Below are positions 11,346 to 21,890 of a stretch of 64,000 nt of DNA, in pieces; position 1 is the first letter of the stretch; each line of letters starts with the position of its first letter. This stretch comes from Diaporthe sp. PMI_573 (lineage: Eukaryota; Ascomycota; Sordariomycetes; Diaporthales; Diaporthaceae). The notes beneath the pieces are model-generated. The model did no database searches and was not told the origin of the DNA. It saw nothing but the letters and a program-made list of their open reading frames with translations. The position numbers and the translations under genes were made by a program. Location: assembly GCA_021399435.1 (NCBI GenBank), contig JAJTUP010000014.1, positions 372,001-436,000 of the forward strand, written 5' to 3'.

Positions 11346-14173
11346 CTACCCCTGTTCAGAATGATACGCACTCGCCAGTTTGCGGAAGACGATGGCCATT
11401 CGCGGCGCGACTACAATTTCTCTCAGCATGGTTCGCAACGCGCTGCAACGCGAGACAGCTGTAGGCATATGGCATGGACGGGTAGCACAAGATGAAGGCA
11501 AATAGATGACCGGACTTACCTCCCCATACCCAGGCATCCTCATAGAACGTGGCCCAGTACCGCAACAGGCGGGCCGCAAGGGGGCTACTATCGTCCAGCT
11601 CCGTCTCTTCCTGTGAGAGCATGTCAGAGATGCGCCGTAGCAGCTCGTGCTCGTCGTCGTCCAGATCCATGCCGAGCGCCCTCGCACCACAGACGACGTG
11701 GGCCCATTTCGACACTAGAAATGCTTGTGGACGAGTCGAGAGTCAGTCTATAGTATCCCCAGCGAAAGACGAAGCCCACCACCCCCTAAACTCACCGCTG
11801 TCCCACCCGGCAACCAGGTGTTCCAAGCTGCCCGTCAGCGCACCGGTCTTGCGATAAAGCTGTGCGCCGTAGCGGATGGGGACACAGAGCCCCTCGAACG
11901 CCACGGCCGCAGCCAATGTAAACTCTGCGTTGCGCTCCAGGGGCGTCCGCAGATGTTCTCTGATCGCCACGCGGACGTCCTCGTGCTCGCCGCGCAGCAG
12001 CGTGTCGCAGTCGAGGCGGGCGAGCGCCGGCACGGTCCTGCTGTAACAGACGCGCAAGACGTCGGCCGCGTCGGCAAGCTGCCACCTGGCGTCCTTTGTG
12101 TGCTGCCGGGCCCCGCTGTCTTGTTCGATGTGGTCACTGTACTCCCGGATAAAGTCGTGGCAGCGGCGTGCGGCCGCGAGGAAGACCTTCGACACCGCGC
12201 TGCTCGTGTTGTTGCCGCGCCCCGACGGGCTCGCGGCTGCGGCCGCTGTGACCGCCGGCAGTGTCCCGTGGCTGACGTGCCACAGTCGGGTGGAGAGGAT
12301 GTGCACGACGCAGACCACGGCGAACGGTGACCATTTTAGGGCTGCCGGGTCTGGGATCAGACACGACTGGGGGTCATTGTTATCCACGAGTTGGACAAAG
12401 GCGTCTCTGATGGTCGTAGGTGAGCCGCTGCCGTGGTCAGTCTCTGCGAGTCTTGCTTCGTTCCACTCGGCCTCGCTCTTTGCTTGCCACAGCGCTTCGG
12501 AACATGGCAGCTCGAGCTGTCCGTCTTGACCGATAGTGAAGGGTGGTGCTGTGCCGTAGGTCGAGGAGACAAAGTCGCTGAGAATCCAGGCACCGTACAA
12601 TGTTCTGTGAGACGATATTATTTTAGAATTTGGCCTTTCCGACCCTGTGGGTGTGCTTGGTGATGAAGTACCGTTTCGTGCATTCCCTGCCCAGCCAGCC
12701 GGTCCAGGTAACATCGCCTTCGCTCACGCCACTAGACGTCTTCAACTGCCGTGCCAAGGTCCGATATAGCTGTCAAGATGTCAGCCGTTCCCAAGCCAAA
12801 TGCAGCGGGTATTTACGGGGTGTCCGATTCTCTTACAGTGAGTGAAAGCTCTGCAATCATGCCAAGAGAGCGCTCCGCGAGCTCCGGGGCCCCGCCCAAG
12901 ATGCCGAAATACTGTAGGAGCAGTCTAGTCTGATAGTAGGCAAGACACTGCCACTTCCCGCAAGCATTCGTTCCCAATGACGGGCGAGTAGTTCCCTGGT
13001 AGAAGGACTCCATCTGAGATGGGCTGGCGCCGGCGGGCGCTGCCCTGTCGGCCGCCCAGTACAAGAGATTCGCGGATCGATGTTCGAGGCGGTACAGCGC
13101 CCCGATGGCCGCTATCGCAAGAAGCAGACCCCGGGGCTGGTGGTCAGGGTCAAAAGACGGCGCGTGTAACAGAGGCAGGTGAACGTTGAATACATTGAAG
13201 TAGGTCCCTAGGAAGAGTCTTAATGCCGAGGTTGTCGGACGCTGGCGGTCCTCTTCTCCGAGCGAGCTCCTGAGGTCTGATAGTACGGCATCCGAGATTC
13301 GGACTGGAGAAACTTCCGGCCCAATGCTTGGAAGCGGTGGAGGCCATGGCTGGAGAATACTTCCATCCAGCTCAGATGTAGAAGTCGGTGGGATCCATTG
13401 CCTGCTCCCGGCGATAGTCTGCCCCGTGGAGACATCGGCGGCCGGATGCAAAACTTGATGAGAAGTGGGTGGCGCGGTTGGTATAGGAAAATCCATAATA
13501 GCCAAATGAAATGCGTCAGCCATGGATGAATCCGCAAAGGGGAGTTCATCAGTAAAGCCATCGTTGGTGAAGGGATCGAAGCCGTCCAGGCCGAGCAGCG
13601 CAGTCCATCCTTGACCCTCTGACATGTCCCGAGCATGTTGGGATATTGCCGACGCGTCGGCTTGGCTGTCGCCCTCAGTCACCATGCGCGATGCCTGCGG
13701 CGACGGCTCACTGCCGGGACGTGGTGAGTCTGGTGACGAGGTCACAGGGCCCGTCGAGGGGCTTTGCTTAAGTGTGCGATCTGGCGGGGAGTACTGATCA
13801 ACATGGAGTGTCTTTTCATGTCGAGTGGCTAGATCTCTAGGATCGGCATGGAAGTCAGCAATGAACGTTCAAGTTTTGAATCGTGGGTCCCTGATAAGCT
13901 TCGACGTCCTCATCCGATCAATGGTGGAAAGCTTGCCTCCGGCTGTAGCGGCGGTCGCAGTAGCGACACGCGTATGGCCGCTCTTGAGTGTCTAAGTACC
14001 GTTAGCAATGTGCTCAGCTTTCTTCTAATTTCCAAGTCATCCGACTGGCGGTGTTCATCAAGAACGAAGCACTCACGTCTTCGTGAATGGCGTCGGCAAT
14101 GTTCACTCCGTTTGAAGGACCTCGAGCAGGCTGGGCACTTGTATCTTCTCGAACCATCATCCAACTCCGGCAT
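11346..14173 (-). CDS. C2H2 zinc-finger transcription factor with fungal-specific domain
   Basis: Predicted nuclear regulator of 788 aa. Exons are 14173-14077, 13991-13937, 13836-12837, 12769-12672, 12604-11796, 11714-11520 and 11458-11346; all phases fit and the sum is divisible by three. Two tandem C2H2 fingers lie at the N-terminus. Finger 1 (YKCPACSRSFKRSEHCRRH) is in exon 1. Finger 2 (YACRYCDRRYSRR, then DLATRHEKTLH) is split by intron 2. A Ser/Pro-rich linker follows, then a region like the fungal-specific transcription factor domain (LPLLHAPSF, GALYRL, the WLGRECTKRTLYGAWILSDF segment). Intron 2 has a GCAAGC donor, so it is probably a GC-AG intron. The start is the first ATG before the fingers. 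Targets are unknown. Confidence 0.85.
13837..13936 (-). other. Probable GC-AG intron within zinc finger 2
   Basis: The 100-bp interval begins GCAAGC on the minus strand and ends CCTAG. Removing it joins RR to DLATRHEKTLH, completing a C-x2-C-x12-H-x4-H finger in frame. Without removal the frame hits TGA a few codons later. No GT donor nearby keeps the finger intact. Confidence 0.8.
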
Positions 14174-16145
14174 TTTGTCTGTTGCGGTCAAGCTTACGTT
14201 GAAGATCACTTAATGTCAAAATAGAAGCCGAGTGGGTGAAGTAACATTGTGGAGGGCGGTGGAGAACTCCGAGGGGCTGGTCCCTATTCCGTGCATACCG
14301 AGAGTACCCAGGTAGATTGCTTCAAATGGCCATGTGCATGACTCTCAGTGGCTACTGGGAATTGCGGGGAACACAAATAAGCGAACTAAGTTACGGAGAT
14401 CCTCGACGATTCAGGTCGTTTTTTTTTTTCATTTTTTGAGGGTTGTCCTTCATGTATACATTCTTCAGGAAGTCACTTGACGTCATGCCCTTCCAATCCG
14501 TAGGAGCTCTTTCAAGCCAGATTGATGGACTCTATCTTTGCACCGACAAATCTTTACAGAATAAGCATTTTATATGAAAATAAATACAAAGGGCTTCAGC
14601 CACACTTTATTAGTCTGTCTACTATCTGCTCAACCTTCCAACTACTCTTCAGCAGCCCTAAGCTTATACACAAAGTCGACAACAGCTTTATACATCTACT
14701 TATGGGTGGTTTCGTTTTTTAATCCGTGTACGTACGCTTCTTAAGCAGTATGTAGGCGGTCCCTTCATATAGTGGTAAACGCTTAAACACACCCTTTTAC
14801 TAGTGCCCCAACCCTTTGACTTAATTAGACCTGTAGCTATAGAAATGCGGCGTAAAATTGAAACCATAAGTTGACTAATGGCAATAACCAACGATTTATC
14901 TAATTATAACGTGGATTCAATATCACACGCCACATGGAAGCAAGTATACAAGCTGCGCAGAAGAATATCTAAACAAGATGCATTAACCAAGGCGCAGCTG
15001 GCACATTTCACGGGCAAATAAGCACAGCTTTGAAGAGGGTGGGGGCAGTGGATCCGGCGAGATTCTGCCTTTAAGCGCCCTGCGCTTTCACTGTCCCCCG
15101 TCGAGGACTTTGGTTCTCCTCAACTGGGCGGCTCGCCCCTGTCCCACGCCAGGAGGCCGCAGTCATATCCTCCGTGCTATCGATCCTCGAGGAACTGGAA
15201 CCGATTAAATCTGCCGGCCTCCCCCCCGCGCGGTTGATGACACATTGGTCGCAGGGGCTTCTGCGTCTGTGAATGGCCGTGTTCTTGCGGAAATAAGGCT
15301 CAATTTGACCCCTCTTTTGCTTACCTGCAGACTGCTGTTGTGATTGTCACAGCTGGAGACGCAGCCAATTGTAGGAAGACCCGGGGGGTCGGTCGCCAGC
15401 CCGGCCTCACCCCGCAGACGCAGCTGAAGATGCAAACATCAGGCCCAGCCCTCAGGCAGGCCAGCAGTACCCCAGGGGTTCAGAAATTCTGCCTTGCCGT
15501 GATTTCCCTTCCCAAGGACGAGTATGCCTAGCTACAAGCCAACAAGAGTCCTCGGCAACCGGAAAGGTTGAATACGAAGGACGCACGCAACTCGTTGGGA
15601 GTGTATGTGCACCGGCACCAGCTAGGTAGCCGTTCACTGGCTGTTAGACACAACTGGGGGCGGCTTATTTCCCAGGTATCTCGTGGGACTCTCGCTTCGC
15701 TCTGCCTTTGCCGGATCAGGCTTTTTGTCGCTGCTATATCAGGTCTGCACCTCTTGGCGCAGTTGGCAGCTCCTTGTATCTACCAACCCTAGGCGCTCCA
15801 TAATAGTTGGAAGAAGCAAGCCACAGCAGCGCGAATAACTAACCCAAATTCAGGGGCCCATTTCTGGCTGTGTCGCATGGGAGAGCTGTGGCTTACTCTT
15901 GGCAGTGTACCGCAGCGGTCTTGCATCTAGCGGTGGGTCACGTAGAACCAAATGTGAGGATGTTATCGCCCTTGTTACTGGACATGCCGCGAAGTGCAGC
16001 TTGAGAAGAGGCTATGCAAGCCCTTTGATAAGCCCGTTCGCACGTCTTTCCTCCAAGAGACCCTTTCAACGGGCAGTCAGTCAGCGCTTTTTGCACCAAC
16101 TCGCGCGACAGTACACCAAACCGAGGCAGCAACTCATCATCCGTC
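14174..16145. other. No gene seen; partly A/T-rich
   Basis: About 2 kb between the transcription factor and the gasdermin-like gene. The part at 14400-14990 is A/T-rich with many TA dinucleotides and no long frame; it could be an old RIP-mutated repeat, but I see no ends or protein trace. The remainder (15000-16140) is GC-richer, with no convincing coding signal. Confidence 0.45.
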
Positions 16146-17015
16146 ATGGCTCCGAAGAACACCTCATGCTGGATTATTTGTCCCGACTTTATTTATCCAC
16201 CTGGCAGGTCTATATCCCTAGGCAACGTCCTAGAGGACCCTTTTGCCCCGCACGAGCCACTGTGTCGCCTCCACACCGAGAAATGGCCCGAGTTGACCAA
16301 GACTTCAGAGAGCGAGGTCACCTTAACCCTTGGCGGGTCCCGCGGGGCTAATGCCTCGGTCGGCGCGGACCTGATTGCAATGGTCTCGGCAAAGATCAGT
16401 GGCGACGTCAAAACCTCCAACTCCACCGAGTACACCATGCGTGCGCTCCGCGCGGAATACTTCACGAGCCACCCGGCCGAAAGCGCGATTCTCGAGCTTT
16501 TGCTGCCGATTGAACGGGCCCGCGACGCGATCTTCAGCGCCAGGTCATGGCTGTGGCCACACCGGCTGTTCATCATCACTGGGCTTAGGATAGCAGTCGG
16601 GTTCCACAGGTCGAGCAACCACGAGGCGAGCCGCGGGGCTGGCGTCAGCGCGGACCCGGCGGGCGCGCTCCTCGCTGCCGGGGCACCTCTGAGTGCCAAC
16701 GCTGAGGTGGGGGGTTTCGTCCAGAGGAACAAGGGCTACAGCTCGACTGCAGATGAAGATATCGTGCTGGCGTATCGACTGGCGAGAATCTCGCCGCGTG
16801 GGTGGAAAAACAAACAGCTCACGCTGGCAGAGTACCGTTTATCCGATACGGGTCGTACGTTGGGTGACGATAGTGGGAAGGGACGGGAAGGACGTGCTGA
16901 AATTGAGCTGGTGGATGCTGCTGAGATGGACGTCATGCCAGCTGATGATGAAGATGATGAGGATCAGGGTATGAAGGCCAGGATTGTATCCTTAGAGGAT
17001 GATCTGTGCTCATAG
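16146..17015 (+). CDS. Gasdermin-like pore-forming protein (putative)
   Basis: Intronless 289-aa protein. By eye it matches fungal gasdermin-like proteins: about 250-290 residues, a start of the type W-x-I/V-x-P-D then YPPG (here WIICPDFIYPPG), a short LG-x-L-x-DP-x-x-P block, an amphipathic strand-rich body, and a charged C-terminal extension (acidic run ADDEDDEDQG near residue 268). In that family an N-terminal fragment oligomerises into membrane pores after a protease removes the C-terminal tail; activation kills the cell in self/non-self reactions. The neighbouring convergent gene encodes a subtilisin-type protease, the known partner type, which is the strongest support. No signal peptide or predicted transmembrane helix is seen. 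An unrelated strand-rich fungal family is the main alternative; structure prediction would decide. Confidence 0.62.
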   Translation: MAPKNTSCWIICPDFIYPPGRSISLGNVLEDPFAPHEPLCRLHTEKWPELTKTSESEVTLTLGGSRGANASVGADLIAMVSAKISGDVKTSNSTEYTMRALRAEYFTSHPAESAILELLLPIERARDAIFSARSWLWPHRLFIITGLRIAVGFHRSSNHEASRGAGVSADPAGALLAAGAPLSANAEVGGFVQRNKGYSSTADEDIVLAYRLARISPRGWKNKQLTLAEYRLSDTGRTLGDDSGKGREGRAEIELVDAAEMDVMPADDEDDEDQGMKARIVSLEDDLCS

Positions 17016-17278
17016 ACACGGCACAACATTAATTCTGAGACAGAGGTTAGGCGGTATATAATATCTTCAAATCCCATATTCCCTGCATGGAGTCCTTCAT
17101 ATCTTGTAAACCCGCTTCAACTTTGGCCCATGAGGTCCGCGCCTAGGCTGCCGGCACCTACTAGTATTACAGCCTGTATTCTCTCTTCGTCTCTGCAGTA
17201 ACCAATACACCAAGACACGTACATCGGCCTTCTAGCATCTTCATATATATGATGATAGCCGTCTTGCCGAACTTGGTC
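17016..17278. other. Convergent intergenic gap
   Basis: 263 bp between the stop of the gasdermin-like gene and the stop of the protease gene. The two face each other tail to tail, so this holds both 3' ends. No other feature is seen. Confidence 0.6.
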
Positions 17279-17671
17279 TCACCATCTTTCGGGGTGCCTT
17301 GCCAAGGCAGCCTTCATCCTGGAAATCACCTCATCGTTCGGTCGTTGAAATAGTTCGAAAGGCGCAACATAGTAACGCCCCTCTCCGTAGTCCTCGCCCA
17401 TTTCTATCCGAACATTAGTCAGTACCCAAGGACACAGGCAGACAGAAGCATCCAACTCGGGAGGCATTTATTTTCACATACCTTTAAACATCTCGAAAAC
17501 ACCGCGTCGTGAACGCATGAGGCTCAGGTCATTCGTCGAAAAGTCTTTCGGCTTAGACGATGCGTAATCAATCATCATGACCGCCAATGCGGCCGCTATC
17601 GGCGTAGCAACCGAGCAGCCAGACATTCCCCGCGTGCGCTTCTCGCCCGGCCACTCTGAATGCACATCATA

Positions 17672-17714
17672 ACGTCCCCGGCCCGGCTTCCGCCCCCCCC
17701 CTGATTCCGCCCCC
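17672..17714 (+). repeat. Fot1/pogo element left inverted repeat (43 bp)
   Basis: Identical to the reverse complement of 19479-19521 over 43 bases, including a nine-C run. The two ends diverge right after it. Confidence 0.95.
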
Positions 17715-17755
17715 CCCACATCCGCGTTCACGCGTGTACGCGTCTGCCCCCACCC

Positions 17756-17763
17756 TATATAAA
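17756..17763 (+). promoter_or_regulatory. TATA box of the pogo transposase
   Basis: tatataaa, 70 bp before the preferred start ATG at 17833 and just inside the left inverted repeat. Confidence 0.6.
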
Positions 17764-17832
17764 CTCAACCATATCTTTCCGAGAGAATTTTTTCTGGTCA
17801 CCAAACTTCTTCCAAGCATCAACCTAGTCATC

Positions 17833-19473
17833 ATGAAGCCCTATGGGGAAGCCGAGATCCATGACGCCCTTGTTGCGTGCAGGGATGGAATGCCCGTCAA
17901 GCAGGCTTGCAGGACCTGGCATATCCCCCGTTCCACACTTCGCGATCGCCTCGCCGGCGCGCAAAGTCAGCGCGTTTCTCACGAACCTCAGAGGCCTCTT
18001 TCTGATGATCAGGAGGATCGATTGGCCCTATTCCTTATCAACCAAAGCAGCTTGGGCCATGCGTTAACTCGCTGGGAAACGAGGGCTCTGGCAGCCCGAA
18101 TGGCCTCGTCGGGGAAGGAGGTCGCTCCTCTCGGAAGGAAGTGGCTGAGGGCCTTCCTCCTTCGTCACCCTATCCTCCAAAGCCGTAAGTACCAGCGCGT
18201 TGAGGCTAAACGGCTAAGGGCAGCTACCAAAAAGAACGTTGGGTCGTGGTTTGACTTCATGCAGTTGCCTATCGTGAAGGCAATTAAGCCGGCCAACCGA
18301 TGGAATGCCGACGAGGGCGGGCTGATGGAGGGCAAGTCCGAGAAGGCGCTCACGATCGGCTATTCGGAAGGAAGCCAGCTTCTTCAGAAGGACTTTAATT
18401 CGAGAGCGTGGACCTCCTTCCTTGAGTGTATCTCCGCCACGGGCAAGTTCCTCGTCCCACTCGTTATTTTTAAGGGACTCAGCATTCAGCAGCAGTGGTT
18501 TCCTATCGCCCTTGAAGATCACGAGGGCTGGCAGTTCACGGCGACGAAGAAGGGGTGGATGGAGGAACCTATCGCTATCCACTGGCTTCGGAAGGTCTTC
18601 CTTCCTCAAACAGTACCAGAGGACCCATTAGAATGGCGCCTTCTCGTGATCGATGGGCACCATACACATACAACGGTCGAGTTTATGTGGGAATGCTTCT
18701 CAAATAAGGTGTATATCGTTTTTTTGCCCGCCCATACTTCGCATATGCTGCAACCGCTCGATGTGGCGATCTTCGGCCCTCTAAAGCTCGCATTTAAGAA
18801 GCATCTCGATCACCAGGGAGGGCACGATTCGTCAACAGTCGTGGCAAAGAAACGGTTTCTTTATTGCTATCACAAGGCTCGAATTGACACTTTGACGGAA
18901 GCAAATATACGTTCTGGCTGGCGGGCGACTGGTCTCTGGCCAGTGTCTAAGCATAGGGCACTCGGAAGCCACTTTATCGCCGATAATCGCGAGAAGGAAG
19001 CGAGATCGTTGGAATCTGGCGGTACCAATAGCTCCAGCAGCCATTTCTGCACTGATAAGTGTTTTTGTCGGCCTCGAGGGACCATTTTTGCGACCCCTAA
19101 GCGATCTCAAGACCTAAGGGGTATGGTGGCTCGGTATGCCCGTCAGAAGAATCTCAGCCCCACATCACGACTCCTCTTCAGGAAAATCCTCAAAAGTTGG
19201 GACCAGATAGACGTCGATCTGACGATGTCCTCACAAAAAGCCCGAGAGTTGGAAGCCCAGATTGAAGCCAGTAGGGTAGTCCGAAGGAAGAAGGTTCAAC
19301 TTGACCCGAATGAACTTTTCGCCGATATCGAGGCCATTCGGAGGACTCAGATTGAAGCGGGGGTGGTATCAGAAGAAAGCGACGCTTCAGAAGAGTCGGA
19401 AACACCATCGGAAGCGAGGTCAACTATCGTGGTGGCGGCGTCGTCGGCGACGAGGCGAAGGGGGCGGTCGTGA
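17833..19473 (+). CDS. Fot1/pogo-type transposase (DDE_1)
   Basis: 546-aa cut-and-paste transposase. The start at 17833 (MKPYGEAEIHDAL) was chosen because the in-frame ATG at 17734 lies upstream of the TATA box. An N-terminal Psq-type helix-turn-helix (VKQACRTWHIPRSTLRDRLAG) is followed by a CENP-B-like second DNA-binding domain (SLGHALTRWETRALAARM). The DDE_1 catalytic core has NADEGG for the first Asp, LLVIDGHHTH for the second and QPLDVAIFGPLK for the third, so the triad reads D-D-D as in pogo-like enzymes. A charged C-terminal tail ends RRRGRS. There are no stops or frameshifts, so the enzyme may be functional. It binds the 43-bp ends and targets TA. Confidence 0.95.
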   Translation: MKPYGEAEIHDALVACRDGMPVKQACRTWHIPRSTLRDRLAGAQSQRVSHEPQRPLSDDQEDRLALFLINQSSLGHALTRWETRALAARMASSGKEVAPLGRKWLRAFLLRHPILQSRKYQRVEAKRLRAATKKNVGSWFDFMQLPIVKAIKPANRWNADEGGLMEGKSEKALTIGYSEGSQLLQKDFNSRAWTSFLECISATGKFLVPLVIFKGLSIQQQWFPIALEDHEGWQFTATKKGWMEEPIAIHWLRKVFLPQTVPEDPLEWRLLVIDGHHTHTTVEFMWECFSNKVYIVFLPAHTSHMLQPLDVAIFGPLKLAFKKHLDHQGGHDSSTVVAKKRFLYCYHKARIDTLTEANIRSGWRATGLWPVSKHRALGSHFIADNREKEARSLESGGTNSSSSHFCTDKCFCRPRGTIFATPKRSQDLRGMVARYARQKNLSPTSRLLFRKILKSWDQIDVDLTMSSQKARELEAQIEASRVVRRKKVQLDPNELFADIEAIRRTQIEAGVVSEESDASEESETPSEARSTIVVAASSATRRRGRS

Positions 19474-19478
19474 GGGAA

Positions 19479-19521
19479 GGGGGCGGAATCAGGGGGGGGG
19501 CGGAAGCCGGGCCGGGGACGT
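19479..19521 (-). repeat. Fot1/pogo element right inverted repeat (43 bp)
   Basis: Starts five bases after the transposase stop codon (19471-19473) and ends just before the right-hand TA. Confidence 0.95.
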
Positions 19522-21890
19522 TAGCCCAGCGTACCAAACACCAGTGATCCCGAGCTCGGTGGCGGGTTGAACCTGGGGTGAAACGACCCGTTGCTGTACG
19601 TGCCGCGTATGGGCAACACCGCTCGATCTTCGCCGAGCTTTGCGGGATACATCTCCGATCTGTTGAGTCCCTCGTTGTTGGCCGCGGCAAAGAAGGTAAT
19701 GTTTTCGTTATGGCGTTGTGCCGCCGAGATTGCCGCTTTAATCTTCTTCGGGAATCGGGGAAAGCCCAGAGATAAAGACACGAAGTCTACGTTCCATTTC
19801 GTTGCTGCGACTCGGATGGCGTCAGCGACCTGATCTTCGGCGCCAGATACCCCAGCATTGTCCTTAGTTACGCGTGCAACGTATATGTGCGCCGAACATC
19901 GCATTCGGAAGAAGAGCCCGAGCAAATGGGTCCCATGACCGTCCTCATCTACTGGGTCAGAGGCGTTCGAGACAAAGTCCTTCCACTCCTTAATACGTCT
20001 GGATGTACCGGTGAAGCTTGACGCGTTGAAGCCCGTATCCAAAATTGCTATTTTGACAATTTGGCCCTTGGCTCCTGTTCCCAGTCTTGCCTGCTGGATC
20101 CTCAAGTTGAGCTCCGCAACTTCATCCAGCCAGTCTTTGCTTTCACTTTTTGAGGGCGGGCCAGTCGACGATGCTGCGTTGGGTCTAGGCATAGCGTCCT
20201 TGACCGGATGGAAAATCGCTCCACTGTTCTTGGGCTTCAGAGGGGTCGTCTCGATATCCTGAAACACTTTATCCCATTCCGCTCCCCGGATGAACTTTCT
20301 CAGTGGTGTGACAATTTCGTTGTAGAGGACTTCGCGTCTCTTGTCTCGGTTCTCGGTTGGCCGTTTCGCATTAAACGGTACTGCTTTGAAAATGAATGGG
20401 TCCAAGCATTTCTTCACGACTTCCTTGTAGCATGGATTGTTGCAATCTTCTTGAAAGCTCTCTCCTGTCTCCACGAGACCCTTCAGCTTGCGAAGCTGAT
20501 CATTGGCGAGTTTGGAATCCCAGTCTTCTGGCGACCCTTCTATCCCGATTGGCTGCCCTGTCGCTATCTCGATGAGCATGATGCTTAGGGCTAGGACTCT
20601 GGGCCATCTGTGCACCGTGCCGAGTACAGACGTCCAATCATGCATACTTTCTCTCCCCGACTTTAGGCCAACAGAGAGATAGGGTTTGCAAAAGTGAGCA
20701 AGTGATTCTCCATGCTTTTCTTCCATGAAGAATATACGGCTGCTTGTTATCGCCACAGTCATCCAGTCAGAATCGTAGTAGTGCCAGACCGCTTTAGCTA
20801 CTGCGTACGCGAGCACAGGTCGCATCCCGCTTTGAAATTTGAACTCTTGCATGAGTTCTCCAAGAGTTATACCTGGCAACTCGGGCATGTCGATTTTCGT
20901 GAGTTGTGAGGGTGGTGTGTTGCTCAATCGATCACCGTTGGCCTTCAAACGCAGGACCGCGCCGCACCTGCCGCCAACAAGCTCACAAAGGCTGTCTATC
21001 TCTTCGCAATCGGAATCACCGTCCGAGAATTTGGTCTGTGCCTGCGGCTCTTTGTTTTTATCGAAGGAAACTCCTTTTCTTTTCGTCTTTGTTGGAATAA
21101 GAACCTGAGCTTCTTGCCAGTCAAAGACTCGGACAGGATTAGGCTCTGCTGAGAAGACCATGTCGAAGGGAACCGAGTTGTCCGCCATTTCGTACACTGG
21201 TCTGAGCCTGAGCCTGGCCCAATGTGCTCCATCCTTGTCATTCTGTGAGCATGTGCAAGTGGAATAGTTCTCAAGAACACGAAACAGACGCTGGGCGTAT
21301 GTCGCGTAGTCAGGAAGATCGTCATGTTCGAGTGACATGGGGTCGGAAGACTCGAGCAATTCTTCGTGTTCTCTGATGTCTGTACAAGCTCGGATCGCCC
21401 GCACAAGTACTTCGAAGTCCGTGGAAGGTTCTTTTAAGGCCGTTCTGACCATGATTTCCAGACGCTTGCCCACCTTGCTCCCACTTTGCTGTGATGAGGC
21501 GATTTCTTTCAACGTGGGCCACACACCACGAGATGGGGGCTGCAACTGGGCCTTCACTGAGCATCAGTTAAACGACTCTACAGTCGATGAGCAGTTGTCC
21601 AGACTCACTGATATTGTATTCTCCACCATTGACAGAGCCTTTTCGATCCGGTAGTCGTGTGCAGGACTCCATATTTGACCCCGAAAAGAATCACGAGCCT
21701 TGGCGCGGACGGATAGACACAAAAGCTCGGCACCAAACACCTCTAGGCCTTCAAGGTCGTCTTCTTGGACAGCGAGGTCCGTGGCCAGCCTTGCCAACCA
21801 CTCAAAGGATGGTTGCAGGAGCCAAAACTTTGGGCTCATGGCAGGTTGTGTAGTGTTCTGCAGCACAGCTGATTGGGGTGACTCGGACAT

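Larger units (their letters stand above)
17672..19521 (+). mobile_element. Fot1/pogo-type Tc1-mariner transposon, apparently intact
   Basis: A 1850-bp element with perfect 43-bp terminal inverted repeats (17672-17714 and 19479-19521), beginning acgtccccggcccggcttcc. It sits between TA dinucleotides (17670-17671 and 19522-19523), the target duplication of this superfamily. It carries one uninterrupted transposase with a TATA box. Perfect ends and an open frame, next to a host gene whose flanks still join in frame, point to a recent insertion. Both repeats contain a run of nine C/G bases. Confidence 0.95.
17279..21890 (-). pseudogene. Subtilisin-family (S8) protease gene split by a Fot1/pogo transposon
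   Basis: Cytoplasmic-type serine protease with a long N-terminal fungal domain. Exon 1 is 21890-21609, with a 63-bp intron (21546-21608). Exon 2 starts at 21545 and is interrupted by the element at 17672-19521. It resumes at 17669 and ends at 17482; a 78-bp intron follows, and the last exon is 17403-17279. Counted without the element and one TA copy, the coding length is 2619 nt (872 aa) with no frame change. The N-terminal half (about residues 95-580) resembles the helical DUF7580-like region of fungal S8 proteases. The catalytic triad is present: Asp about 597 (ILDTGF), His about 631 (DGHGTH), Ser about 788 (SGCSVATP). The insertion sits in codon 769, so Ser is cut off. No signal peptide is seen. 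Likely partner and activator of the gasdermin-like protein. Confidence 0.85.

Noticed and set aside
15899..16351. 150-codon plus-strand frame overlapping the gasdermin-like start
   Set aside because: No motif; the overlapping 289-aa frame has the better protein pattern.
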